Below the pieces are notes generated by a model. It made no database searches. It was not told the origin of the DNA and saw nothing but the letters and a program-made list of their open reading frames with translations. Shown here in pieces: positions 16,027-24,890 of a DNA stretch of 64,000 nucleotides. Source of the DNA: Nitrospira sp. ND1 (GTDB taxonomy: Bacteria > Nitrospirota > Nitrospiria > Nitrospirales > Nitrospiraceae); assembly GCF_900170025.1 (NCBI RefSeq), contig NZ_FWEX01000005.1, forward strand, positions 45,071 through 109,070, given 5' to 3'. Each line of letters starts with the position of its first letter. Positions within the stretch are counted from its first letter, which is position 1. The translations under genes and the position numbers were made by a program.

Positions 16027-17202
16027 ATGACCCGCGCTGATAAGCAGATGACGTCCTGCTCGCCGAATCTCGATTTCCTCCGGGCGAGTGCGGTTTTAAT
16101 CGTCTATTTTTTTCATCTCTTCATCACGACGAACACCCGGTTGCCTGATTATCTCGGCCAGTTTGGCGTGCTGCTCTTCTTCGTCCATACCAGTCTCGTC
16201 TTGATGTTCTCGCTGGAGCGGATCGAAGCAACAGGGGGCAGCTTCTTTCTGACCTTTTATCTCCGCCGGCTGTTTCGCATCTATCCCCTCAGTATCTTCT
16301 GTGTCTCCGTGATCGTCCTCTTTCAACTGCCCCGCGCTCCCTGGTGGCCCTGGTCCAACCCGGACCTGTCGACCATCCTGGCCAATCTGTTCCTCTATAC
16401 GGAGTTCATGTACAAACCAGTGGTCACCTCCGTCCTCTGGAGTCTCCCCTATGAGGTGGCCATGTACATGGTGCTGCCGTTCCTCTATCTCGCTGGGAAG
16501 GCCTATGGCGTTCGTGGAATTTTCGTACTCTGGTGCGTCGCTGTCGTTGGTGCGATTGCCCAGCCTTACGTGTCAAGCCGCCTCGGGGCGGCCCAATATG
16601 CGCCCTGCTTCATCGCCGGCGTGGCCAGCTACTTCCTGGGGTTCGGGATGCAACGATTCCGGCTCCCGTTTATCGGTTGGCCTCTCACTCTGCTCATAGC
16701 CGGCGCTATCTTGGGGTATGGAAATCACTCCGAACATGAGATCACCGCCCAGTGGGCCCTGTGCGTGCTGATTGGTGTGACCGCGCCGTTCTTTGCCGAG
16801 CTCCAGCTACCGGCAATGCGCAAGGCCTGCGCCCTGATTGCGCGATACTCGTATGGCATCTACCTCACGCATTTACATGCCCAGTGGACCGCGTTTGTCT
16901 TGCTGAAGGACTCCCCCTCGGCGGTACGCTATTCGGTGCTCGTCGTCCTGAGCGTCGGTCTGCCAGTTGCCCTCTATCACCTGATCGAAGCCCCGATGGT
17001 CAGGATGGGAGCCAGCTTGGCCCAGCGGTTACCAAGAACTTCCGCACAATCCTCCAAGCCGACTCCCGCTCAACGGCCATTGCCCGTCTCAGCAACCGCC
17101 GCCCCGCACACACCCCTACACGCGGCAGCGCGGCCGCGCGCAGCCCACGCGCCCGATCATCGTCACTCCAAAACCGCACCTGCTCGTGTCTCCGCAAGTT
17201 GA
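16027..17202 (+). CDS. acyltransferase-3 family integral membrane protein
   Basis: 391 aa, with GGAGG 10 nt ahead of the start. The opening NLDFLRASAVLIVYFFHLF is the acyltransferase-3 signature, with the usual catalytic His in the first membrane helix, and FYLRRLFRIYPLSIF is the typical R-x-x-R-I-x-P motif. About ten membrane helices follow to residue ~330. The last 60 residues are a Pro/Ala/Ser/Arg-rich tail, unusual for the family and probably disordered in the cytoplasm. Such enzymes O-acylate sugars of polysaccharides, lipids or antibiotics at the membrane. No sugar-polymer genes adjoin it, so the substrate is unknown. Confidence 0.88.
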   Translation: MTRADKQMTSCSPNLDFLRASAVLIVYFFHLFITTNTRLPDYLGQFGVLLFFVHTSLVLMFSLERIEATGGSFFLTFYLRRLFRIYPLSIFCVSVIVLFQLPRAPWWPWSNPDLSTILANLFLYTEFMYKPVVTSVLWSLPYEVAMYMVLPFLYLAGKAYGVRGIFVLWCVAVVGAIAQPYVSSRLGAAQYAPCFIAGVASYFLGFGMQRFRLPFIGWPLTLLIAGAILGYGNHSEHEITAQWALCVLIGVTAPFFAELQLPAMRKACALIARYSYGIYLTHLHAQWTAFVLLKDSPSAVRYSVLVVLSVGLPVALYHLIEAPMVRMGASLAQRLPRTSAQSSKPTPAQRPLPVSATAAPHTPLHAAARPRAAHAPDHRHSKTAPARVSAS

Positions 17203-17777
17203 CCGGTTTCTCGCAGCCGAACGCTTCGGCGCATCGACCGTATGAGCCTGCAACAGATGACGGCAAACCGATTCATCGCTGCCCCACGCCTTTTCCTCGC
17301 TCGATTCAACGTTCCAGGGCAAGATAGGGCAAGAATGGAGACTATCTATTTGGGACAGCTGCCTGAATGACCCCATAAACCATTCTCCCCATCATCGTCG
17401 TTCCTCTCCAATCGAGCGCATCGTGCGCATGTATCGCAAAGTTGGCCAACGAGCAAGCAGGCTGATCTGGAAACAACACCCGACTTCTCAGCATTCTCCC
17501 GTTCACATCCCAGTTCCCCCTGCTCTGCTGTCAGCCTCGTTTCGGGCAGCGTAATACTTGCATTTCTCCCTGCGCCCCAACGAATCTCTTGCCTCATTTT
17601 TCCGGTTATGGGATAAGCGCAAGCAGTTCGTGACGGCCACAAGTCGAACCGCCGCCGCTCGTCACTCGTGAAGCGTATCTCGTTTCAACTTCGCTCACCT
17701 CACGCTTCACGAGACACGAGCTACAGGATCACATGAATCGATTGCGCTCGGTCTGACGAGCGAAGTGGGGGCACACC
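17203..17777. other. 575-nt intergenic region, no gene seen
   Basis: No supported gene on either strand. Near the right end is a 12-bp inverted repeat (17665-17713, listed separately). No clear promoter for the CHAT gene could be defined. Confidence 0.5.
17665..17713. repeat. 12-bp perfect inverted repeat
   Basis: CTCGTGAAGCGT (17665-17676) pairs with ACGCTTCACGAG (17702-17713) across 25 nt. Related half-copies occur in the loop and just after (ATCTCGT, GAGACACGAG), which suggests a short dispersed repeat family rather than a gene-specific operator. No T-tract follows, so a terminator is unlikely. Confidence 0.5.
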
Positions 17778-20700
17778 ATGGCGCACAAAAAATCAGGCAC
17801 AGTGAGCTGGTCGACAACAGAGGGCTGGGACGTTCGTGCTACGGAACAGGCTCGTGGAGGGCGTCGAGCAGCGGGCGAGGTACCTGACCCCTTCGTGGCC
17901 AACCTCACCGCCACCAAGCGCTGGGAAGTCGAGCAAACCCTCACCGCGATGCCGAAGTCCAGACGAGGCGAGGCGACTCCGGCTCCCCTCACCCTGGATG
18001 TCGAAGGCGCTCCTGACGACGCGTACATCGTGATGACGCGATACAACTCCGGAGCCATCCGCTTCCACATGCCGACGGAACCGGCTCGACGCGGCATTCG
18101 ACGAGGCGGGAAGAGAATCTATCGGTTCTCGATCCCGGTGCCGGCCGCGCCCATCGCCGAAGCAGGCGGCCGCCGCGGATTCATCAGCGCGGCGATCAAG
18201 GCCGTCGTGCTCAAAGTGGCAGGGAAAATTGCCGACTTTGCGCTCTCGAAACTCGCGCTGCTGTGGGAAACCGCCACGTGGAAATTGAAAAAACAACGAG
18301 AAGGGTGGCTGTCCATAACCGCCGACAGTCTCGGCGGAGAATCAGGCCTGCCTGCCGCAGACTTGCAGACGTTGAGCGCATCGGAGCGGAATCTTCTGTT
18401 CATCCACGGGACCTTTTCCAGCACCAAAGCAGCCTTCCGCTCGCTGGCGCAGACCCCGGGCAGCAACGGCAGGACATTTTTTGAAGAACTGCAGGCTGTG
18501 TATGGCAATCGCATCTATGGATTTGATCACTTCACCCTGAGTCGCACGCCGCAAGAAAACGTGCAAATGTTGCTCGAAGCCCTCCCCGCTCGCCCGACGA
18601 CCTTCGACGTGATCACCCATTCGCGCGGTGGCCTGGTCCTGCGGCATGTGGTGGAACGTCGCGACCTCTTCGGCTCGCTGGCTGACCGGTTTGTACTGGG
18701 CCGGGCCGTGCTCGTCGCCAGCCCGAACGAAGGCACCCCGCTCGCCTCACCCGATCATGTGACCCAGTACACCAGCTGGCTGTCCAACGTCCTGGAATTA
18801 TTTCCCGACAATCCCTACACCACCGGCGTAGAATTTGTCAGCGAAGCCCTCTCCTGGATCGCCCGCCGTCTGGTGGGCGGGCTACCGGGATTGGCCTCGA
18901 TGGACAATAAGGGTGACATCATCCAGGCGTTGCAGGCCACCCCAAACCCTCCCAACGAGACCTACTCGGCTCTGGTCGCCAATTACGAACCGGACGCGGG
19001 GGTGCTGCAGCGAATCATCGATGCGGGAGCCGACTTATTCTTTCCGACGGCCAACGATCTGGTCGTGCCGACCGAAGGCGGGTGGCGGGTGGACGTCGGA
19101 AGCGGTGGGACGGTGACGATTCCGGGCACTCGCGTCGGCTGCTTTGGATTAGGTGGAAACCTGATGCAGCAGAAGGCGGTGAACCATGTGAACTTCTTCG
19201 ACGATCCGGGCACGGTAGACTTTTTGGTGCGCGCCCTGCGCGGGGAGGCCCAGCCTGCCGCACCGATCGACATCGAGCACGACCTGCCATCCGGCAAGCG
19301 GCGGGGCGCCGTTCGCACCGAAGCGCGGCCCACCATCGCGGCCGGTCCTGCACTTCAGCAACCGGCGACGATCTCCCCAACTGTGGCTGCGACTCCTGCC
19401 TCCAAGGCAGTCCCGCCCATTGTATCCCTGACGCAGAGCTCCGAGCCTGACGACGTGTTCCAACTCGCCCTCATCGATCCCGACCCGCGCGATGCGGTCG
19501 CAACGCTTATCGCCACCTTCCGCAATGCGCGGGTGATGGAAACCGTGCACATCGGGACGGGCAGCACTGCGGGCACAGCCCGCGGCAAACAGGATCACAC
19601 ATCGGCGCAATGGAAAAACATCGATGCCATGCAACAGCACATCCACGGCTACATCGACGGCGATCCGCGCTATCCTCAACTGCCCGGCGAGAAAGACCTC
19701 CAGCAATTCGGCGGCGCATTGTTCAATGCGCTCTTTCCTGACCAGGTCCGCCGTCTCTACGATGCCGCCCGGTCTGAACAGGTCACGCAACGGCTCAACC
19801 TGATCTTTACTTCGGACAATCATTGGCTCGCCAGACAGGCGTGGGAATTCATCTACGATCCCGATCGCAGAACCTTCCTGGCGCTCGAGGAGGTGAATTT
19901 CACCCGCAACGTGCTCACATCCATTCCCGCCGAACGCATACCGGCTCGAACCGGCCCTATGCGCATCCTGGTGGTCGTCGCACAGCCGTTGGGATTGGGC
20001 GCCTTGTCCGTCGAGGAAGAAACAGACGTCATTCGCAGCGGATTCCGGCGGCTTCTCGACGCGAAACTGGCGGACGTGGAACTTCTGCTCGACGCCACGC
20101 CTGAGCTGTTACATCGAACACTCGAAGGCGCCGCCGCGCCGTTCGACATTCTGCACTTCATCGGACATGGCGAATATCGGGAGCAGGACGACTGCGGCTA
20201 TCTCCTCTTCGAAAATGCCGAGGGCGGCGTGCATGAACTGGATTCAACCACGCTCCGGCAGATCGTGTGCCGGCGCGGCATTCGTCTGGTGTGTCTGAAC
20301 GCCTGCGAGACCGGACAGGGGGGGCGAGAAGACTTCAGCCGCGGTGTGGCGCAGGCCTTGATCGCCGGCGGCGTCCCGGCCGTCGTCGCCAACCAATACC
20401 CTGTGCTGGACGTGTCGGCGACATCCTTTTCCCGCCACTTCTATTGGGCGCTGGCCATGGGCCAGTCCATCGGCGATGCGGCGCGCGAAGCGCGGGTGGC
20501 GGTCAATTATTCGATTTCCGGAGAAGCCATCGATTGGGCCGTGCCGGTCGTGTTTGCGCGCAACCCGGCCCAGCGCATTTGTGTTCCAAGACCGGCCGCC
20601 GAGTATGAACGCACCCGGGCAGCCTCGGAACGACAGCGCAGACGCGCCATGCAGGACCGGATCAAGATCGGCATGTGGAACGCGCATCGCATGATTCCCC

Positions 20701-21254
20701 ACCTCCCCGCGATTTGCGATCGTCTGACAAAAATGCAGGATGTCTATTCGTTTGAAACCGTCTCGTTCCCTGCGCCGATCGGCACCTGGCGGCGTGAACA
20801 GGACGAAGACCAGGCCTACGTGGTCGCCGAAACCCTCTATGAGCGGCTGAAAAACAAGCCAAGAGAACTGGGCCTGGATCGACTTGTCTGCATGATCAAC
20901 TTCCCGCTCAGGAGCGGGAAGAAGAAAAATCTCTACTATTGGCCACTCGAACCGGGAAAGGGCGAGCGCCTCTCCATCGTGTCCACGTTCGACCTGCTCG
21001 ATCAGTTGACGGGTCCTGAATTTACGGTCGAACGGATGATGGCCCACCTGGCGGCTGCCGTGGTGGCGGACCTCATCCCCCATCTTCCAGACGTGGGACC
21101 GGCCGATTGCCCGTTTTTCTACAACAAGGACCGCGACATTCGCTCGATTGCCGGTCGCCTGCGGTTCTGCGCGGCTTGTCGGAGACAGTGCAAGAAACAG
21201 GAGGATCAGAATCGCCTTAGGATTGCCGAGCGGCTCCTGGCGGCCTATCCGTAA
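17778..21254 (+). CDS. alpha/beta-hydrolase (lipase-like) fused to CHAT cysteine protease
   Basis: 1158 aa, no signal peptide. Residues ~205-475 are a serine-hydrolase fold with oxyanion motif LLFIHGTF (~206-213), nucleophile elbow THSRGG (S282), likely acid D427 (TANDLVVP) and likely catalytic His in VNHVNFF (H470). Residues ~640-930 are a CHAT caspase-like domain with HFIGHGEY (H797) and LNACETGQ (C843), the expected His-Cys dyad, and a final AVPVVFARNP. The last ~200 residues are uncharacterised and carry a Cys cluster (C1111, C1131, C1134, C1138) that may bind metal. CHAT proteases are often effectors in regulated cell death or defence. A hydrolase and a protease in one chain suggest one activity gating the other; this is inference. 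No operon partner is seen. Confidence 0.88.
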   Translation: MAHKKSGTVSWSTTEGWDVRATEQARGGRRAAGEVPDPFVANLTATKRWEVEQTLTAMPKSRRGEATPAPLTLDVEGAPDDAYIVMTRYNSGAIRFHMPTEPARRGIRRGGKRIYRFSIPVPAAPIAEAGGRRGFISAAIKAVVLKVAGKIADFALSKLALLWETATWKLKKQREGWLSITADSLGGESGLPAADLQTLSASERNLLFIHGTFSSTKAAFRSLAQTPGSNGRTFFEELQAVYGNRIYGFDHFTLSRTPQENVQMLLEALPARPTTFDVITHSRGGLVLRHVVERRDLFGSLADRFVLGRAVLVASPNEGTPLASPDHVTQYTSWLSNVLELFPDNPYTTGVEFVSEALSWIARRLVGGLPGLASMDNKGDIIQALQATPNPPNETYSALVANYEPDAGVLQRIIDAGADLFFPTANDLVVPTEGGWRVDVGSGGTVTIPGTRVGCFGLGGNLMQQKAVNHVNFFDDPGTVDFLVRALRGEAQPAAPIDIEHDLPSGKRRGAVRTEARPTIAAGPALQQPATISPTVAATPASKAVPPIVSLTQSSEPDDVFQLALIDPDPRDAVATLIATFRNARVMETVHIGTGSTAGTARGKQDHTSAQWKNIDAMQQHIHGYIDGDPRYPQLPGEKDLQQFGGALFNALFPDQVRRLYDAARSEQVTQRLNLIFTSDNHWLARQAWEFIYDPDRRTFLALEEVNFTRNVLTSIPAERIPARTGPMRILVVVAQPLGLGALSVEEETDVIRSGFRRLLDAKLADVELLLDATPELLHRTLEGAAAPFDILHFIGHGEYREQDDCGYLLFENAEGGVHELDSTTLRQIVCRRGIRLVCLNACETGQGGREDFSRGVAQALIAGGVPAVVANQYPVLDVSATSFSRHFYWALAMGQSIGDAAREARVAVNYSISGEAIDWAVPVVFARNPAQRICVPRPAAEYERTRAASERQRRRAMQDRIKIGMWNAHRMIPHLPAICDRLTKMQDVYSFETVSFPAPIGTWRREQDEDQAYVVAETLYERLKNKPRELGLDRLVCMINFPLRSGKKKNLYYWPLEPGKGERLSIVSTFDLLDQLTGPEFTVERMMAHLAAAVVADLIPHLPDVGPADCPFFYNKDRDIRSIAGRLRFCAACRRQCKKQEDQNRLRIAERLLAAYP

Positions 21255-21263
21255 GTGTCGGAG

Positions 21264-22115
21264 TTATCGTTCGGGCGGGTTGAACTGACGCACCGCTTTG
21301 GCAAGATCTTCCGGCGTGCCGATATCGATGTAGGTATCGTGGGGAAAGATCACGCTCTGCAGCAACAGCCCCGCTTTCAAAGCGGCTTGCAGTACCACCC
21401 CAACGGCTAAATCCCCGCCCAGATCATGGGCGGTATTGGCCAATTGAGCCAAATTGCGGTGAGTCTCCTCTGCGCGCAGAAAGCGGTGGAGAAATTCCGA
21501 AAAGGCCGGTGTCCAGACCGCGCAGCACCAACCGTAGGTCAACGTCGTCGTCACCGGTTTCATCACGATATTCCGCACGAGGCCGTCGGCGTCGCAATCC
21601 ACCATGTCCCAGACGCGATGATCATACACCCGATGCAGCCCCAAGACCACATCCGCTCCGGTTCGCTCTTGCGCCGCAATCAGCTGCCGGTAGGCATCGT
21701 CCGGGCCAAAAAGAATATCGGGAAATCCGAAGGCCACACGCTTCTGTTCCAGAAAGGGATAGGCGCGGTCGATGGTATCCGGCGGTCCCAGCGAGCCGGC
21801 GATCACGATGTAGGCGAGCGACAACCCCACCACTCCGCCCTCGCGGAAATAATTCGGAATGTCCCATTTGCCGTCTCGAATCACCAGATAGGCCTTTGTA
21901 ATCCCGGCAGCCCTGAACTTCTCCAAAAGATAATGCGCCGCGACCTTCGGACGAGGCCTCCCGGTTTGCCGATCCGACACGAAGCCGACCGGATAGACCT
22001 CCTTACTGCAGGGGAAGGGTTGCAAGCGTTTTGCCAGCCCGGCTGCGGGCACCAGCCCGACCACTTCCTGTGCGGCCGATGAAGACGATTCAGGCCGGCT
22101 GATCGAAGGCGTCAT
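21264..22115 (-). CDS. sugar-1-phosphate nucleotidyltransferase-like protein
   Basis: 283 aa. The N-terminus VVGLVPAAGLAKRLQPFPCS followed by KEVYPVG matches the nucleotide-binding signature of RmlA/GalU-type nucleotidyltransferases (AAGxxxRL...K). FGFPDILFGPDDAYRQL corresponds to the metal-binding stretch with its D. These enzymes couple an NTP to a sugar phosphate; the sugar here is not predictable. The start overlaps the stop of the methyltransferase gene by 4 nt, so the two probably work together on an unknown nucleotide-activated product. The gene is convergent with the CHAT gene. Confidence 0.8.
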   Translation of the reverse strand: MTPSISRPESSSSAAQEVVGLVPAAGLAKRLQPFPCSKEVYPVGFVSDRQTGRPRPKVAAHYLLEKFRAAGITKAYLVIRDGKWDIPNYFREGGVVGLSLAYIVIAGSLGPPDTIDRAYPFLEQKRVAFGFPDILFGPDDAYRQLIAAQERTGADVVLGLHRVYDHRVWDMVDCDADGLVRNIVMKPVTTTLTYGWCCAVWTPAFSEFLHRFLRAEETHRNLAQLANTAHDLGGDLAVGVVLQAALKAGLLLQSVIFPHDTYIDIGTPEDLAKAVRQFNPPER

Positions 22116-23365
22116 CGCAAGGGCTCCTTCCCACCCGCAGGCTGTTCCCTGGTGATTTCACGATAGTAGGTCTCCAGCACAGCAGCGCGGGCCGGCTCAA
22201 TCAGGACCAATTGACGCTGGTCGAAGGTGTTGGCGCAATACAGATACGCAAACGCCCCTGCCCGCCCCCATTCGACATGCAGCTGTCGACCATCCGGCTC
22301 TGTGCTGGTGACCTGAGCAGTCACCTGTCTTGCCGGTAACGAGAGCCATCCCTGTTCCGCCGAAATCTGATGATTTTCGTACAGCGGCTGGTCTCCTTGT
22401 GCCCGAGCCGAGCGGAGCGAGTCCAGATGGAGCGGCGGCATTCCATCCGCTTCCGGCGATTCATCCCACCCGCATGCCTGCTCCCGGGGAACGGTTCCCA
22501 TTACATACAATGGACCGTCGTCCGTGACCTCCTCCACTGATCGATAGCGCACCGGCTCCGGCGGTGCGAGCAATCGAAGGCCGCGAGCGGCAAGCGCGCG
22601 CTGAAATGGAATGCGGCGGGCAAGTTGTCTGGTTTTTTCGAAGACCACCATGCGACCACCGGGAGTCAGCCCGGCACGAAGCCTGTCCAGCCTGACGCCC
22701 ACGCCGATCCGCTGTTCGAATCCCTGCTGGGCCTGCGCATCTGCTGAGCGTGCGAACGTGCTCCAGTCGCGACTCGGCAGACCCGGCTCCTGCTCAGCCT
22801 GCAGCAACGTGTGGGTGGCAATGATCAGGTTAAAACAGCCGGCGAGATCCTGTTGATCTAAATCGCGGCATTCAAAGCGTACATTGGTCAGGCCCAGCTC
22901 CTGCGCCCGCTGCCGGGCAAGGTCGATGGAGGCCGGCGAGCGATCGATCCCGACAATGGTCGATGCCGGGCACCGTTTCGCGTAGAAGGTCGTGAGAATG
23001 CCGATGCCGCAGCCGACATCGAGAATCGTCGAGGCATCGCCGAGATGACCGGCCACCCGTGCCCCGACCTCCAGATAATATTCGTATCGCTGGCTGTAGA
23101 GCGCGGGAACAGAACGGGGCTGAGCGGTCAGATCGTAGAACGCGATTTCAGCGGCAGGACCGTCGGTGGCCTGCCGTTTGGCTTCGATGTGACGATGAAG
23201 TGTCGTGAGCTCTTGCGGGGAAAAGACGTCCCGCTGCCAGGCAAAATAGGCTGCATCGGATTCGACGTGCCGGAGTCCCCACCAGGCTAAGTGCTCACGC
23301 AGGCTCGCTCGTATCTCGTCATTCGTGTCGCCGGGCACAGGGTCCTCTTCACGAGAGACGTTCAC
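22112..23365 (-). CDS. SAM-dependent methyltransferase
   Basis: About 417 aa from GTG 23365, which lies 10 nt after the proA-like stop; an ATG at 23401 would overlap that gene. The class I methyltransferase core has motif I ILDVGCGIGILTTF, acidic VGIDRSPASIDLA, and NLIIATHTLL. A long N-terminal helical part precedes it, and a beta-rich ~130-residue C-terminal extension follows. The substrate is unknown. It is coupled to the nucleotidyltransferase gene by a 4-nt overlap. The exact start is uncertain. Confidence 0.78.
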   Translation of the reverse strand: MNVSREEDPVPGDTNDEIRASLREHLAWWGLRHVESDAAYFAWQRDVFSPQELTTLHRHIEAKRQATDGPAAEIAFYDLTAQPRSVPALYSQRYEYYLEVGARVAGHLGDASTILDVGCGIGILTTFYAKRCPASTIVGIDRSPASIDLARQRAQELGLTNVRFECRDLDQQDLAGCFNLIIATHTLLQAEQEPGLPSRDWSTFARSADAQAQQGFEQRIGVGVRLDRLRAGLTPGGRMVVFEKTRQLARRIPFQRALAARGLRLLAPPEPVRYRSVEEVTDDGPLYVMGTVPREQACGWDESPEADGMPPLHLDSLRSARAQGDQPLYENHQISAEQGWLSLPARQVTAQVTSTEPDGRQLHVEWGRAGAFAYLYCANTFDQRQLVLIEPARAAVLETYYREITREQPAGGKEPLR

Positions 23366-23375
23366 GATACTCGCG

Positions 23376-24740
23376 TTACGGCCTCTTGAGCATGATGGCA
23401 TCCTCGTAGGCCAGCGGCACCGGATGGGGGTGACGGAGCTGACCGCTGCCGAAGACGACATACTTTTCGCAAGTGAGCTGTGTCAGACCGATCGGCCCTC
23501 GCGCGTGATGGCGCGAGGAACTCAACCCGACATCGGCGCCAAATCCCAAACTGTCGCCGGCATTCAGGCGCGACGAGGCGTTGACCAGGACCGAACCGGC
23601 ATCGACCTCTTTGGTGAAGCGCATAGCGGACTCATACGATTTCGTCACGATGACGCAGGTGTGACTCGGCCCGTGTTGCGTAATATGAGCCAGCGCGTCA
23701 TCGAAGCTCGGCACCATTTTGATCGCCATGGTAGGCCCCTGAAACTGCCGATTCCAATCTGCATCCTGCGCCGGCTTGACGGCCTTGTGTCCGGTCATGA
23801 GCATCTGGCCCATGAGTGCCACGGTCTTCGGACAGCCCAGCACGTCGATCTTGAATTCATCGAGCAACCGCAGAATCAGCGCCGACAACAGCGGCCTGGC
23901 GATCCCCTGATGCACCAGGAGCGTATCCAACGCGTTGGCTGCCAAGGGCTGCTGCACTTTGGAGTTCACCACGATATTTTGGGCCAGCGGAATGTCGACA
24001 TCACCGTCGATGTACACATGCGTAATGCCGCCGTCGTGGCAGAGGATCGGCATCTTGGCCTGCTCCTGCACCACCTTACGAAGCCCCGCGCCGCCGCGCG
24101 GAATGATCGCATCCAGTGCCTTGCCGGACTTGATCAGTTCCAGCGCCGCCTCCTTCTCCGGACGCTCAATGATCGTACAGGCGCCGAGAGGAACCCCAGC
24201 ATCTGCGGCGGCCTTCGAGAGACAGGCGGCAATGGTCTGTTGCGTCAGCGTCCAATCCGGGGAACCGCGGAACACACAGACGTTACCGGACTTCAAGCAG
24301 AGCGCCAGAGCGTCGATCGTTTCGAGCGGCGCCAGTTCCGACACAATACCGATCACCCCGATCGGCACACGCACGCGGCTGACTTGGAGCCCGTTGGGTT
24401 CATCGTGACGTCCCAACACCTCACCGAGCGGATCCGGCAGATCGGCGATCCGGTGCAACCGGTCCACCATGGCCTTGACGTCGTCGGCCGTCATACGGAC
24501 CCGCGCAACCGCGTCTCGGACCCGTTCCCGGTTCTCGTACCCCGTCATGGACTTCCCGACCGCATCCACATCCTTTTCATTGGCGGCCAGGATGTCCTCT
24601 TCTGCCTCCGCAATTGCGGTCGCCATCCCCCGCAATGCCTTATCCCTGGCCGGACCCGTCATGAGGGCAAAAGGACGCACGGCTTCACGGGCTGATTTCA
24701 ATACTTTATCGAGATACAGCTTAACGGGAACTTCAACCAT
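23376..24740 (-). CDS. glutamate-5-semialdehyde dehydrogenase (ProA) homologue lacking the catalytic Cys
   Basis: 454 aa, with AGGA 6 nt ahead of the start. The family is clear: VRVPIGVIGIVSE, AIIPRGGAGLRKVV, NALDTLLVHQG, VLVNASSRLNAGDSLGFGA and HARGPIGLTQLT all match gamma-glutamyl phosphate reductase, the second step of proline synthesis. The nucleophile motif is changed, however: where ProA has a Cys before Asn-Ala (VCNA type), this protein reads PLAANALD, with Ala at 268 (codon GCC, bases 23937-23939). The neighbouring loop also differs (PILCHDGGITH). It may be a paralogue with altered chemistry, a pseudoenzyme, or use another Cys such as C234. There is no proB next to it, so it should not be assumed to make proline. 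Confidence 0.85.
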   Translation of the reverse strand: MVEVPVKLYLDKVLKSAREAVRPFALMTGPARDKALRGMATAIAEAEEDILAANEKDVDAVGKSMTGYENRERVRDAVARVRMTADDVKAMVDRLHRIADLPDPLGEVLGRHDEPNGLQVSRVRVPIGVIGIVSELAPLETIDALALCLKSGNVCVFRGSPDWTLTQQTIAACLSKAAADAGVPLGACTIIERPEKEAALELIKSGKALDAIIPRGGAGLRKVVQEQAKMPILCHDGGITHVYIDGDVDIPLAQNIVVNSKVQQPLAANALDTLLVHQGIARPLLSALILRLLDEFKIDVLGCPKTVALMGQMLMTGHKAVKPAQDADWNRQFQGPTMAIKMVPSFDDALAHITQHGPSHTCVIVTKSYESAMRFTKEVDAGSVLVNASSRLNAGDSLGFGADVGLSSSRHHARGPIGLTQLTCEKYVVFGSGQLRHPHPVPLAYEDAIMLKRP

Positions 24741-24846
24741 AGTGTTCCTATCTTTCGACTTAATACCCGGCGGATTCGGCGATGTTCTCAGCGGGCAATC
24801 GGCCGCCGCATCAGCAGATCAGAAAATGGTCACTGCGTCGCGCCGG

Positions 24847-24876
24847 ACTATACCATGCGATTTTTTTGTGAGTCAA
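24847..24876 (-). promoter_or_regulatory. sigma-70 promoter of the proA-like gene
   Basis: On the minus strand TTGACT (24876-24871) is followed after 18 nt by TATAGT (24852-24847), preceded by TGG, an extended -10. The predicted start is near 24840, giving a ~100-nt leader before ATG 24740. It lies in the 150-nt gap after the transporter gene. Confidence 0.6.
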
Positions 24877-24890
24877 AGACGGAGGGGCCG

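Noticed and set aside
23325..24695. 456-aa plus-strand ORF opposite the proA-like gene
   Set aside because: It mirrors codon structure of the real gene on the other strand, has Arg/His/Gly-rich low-complexity composition, no ribosome site and no recognisable motif.
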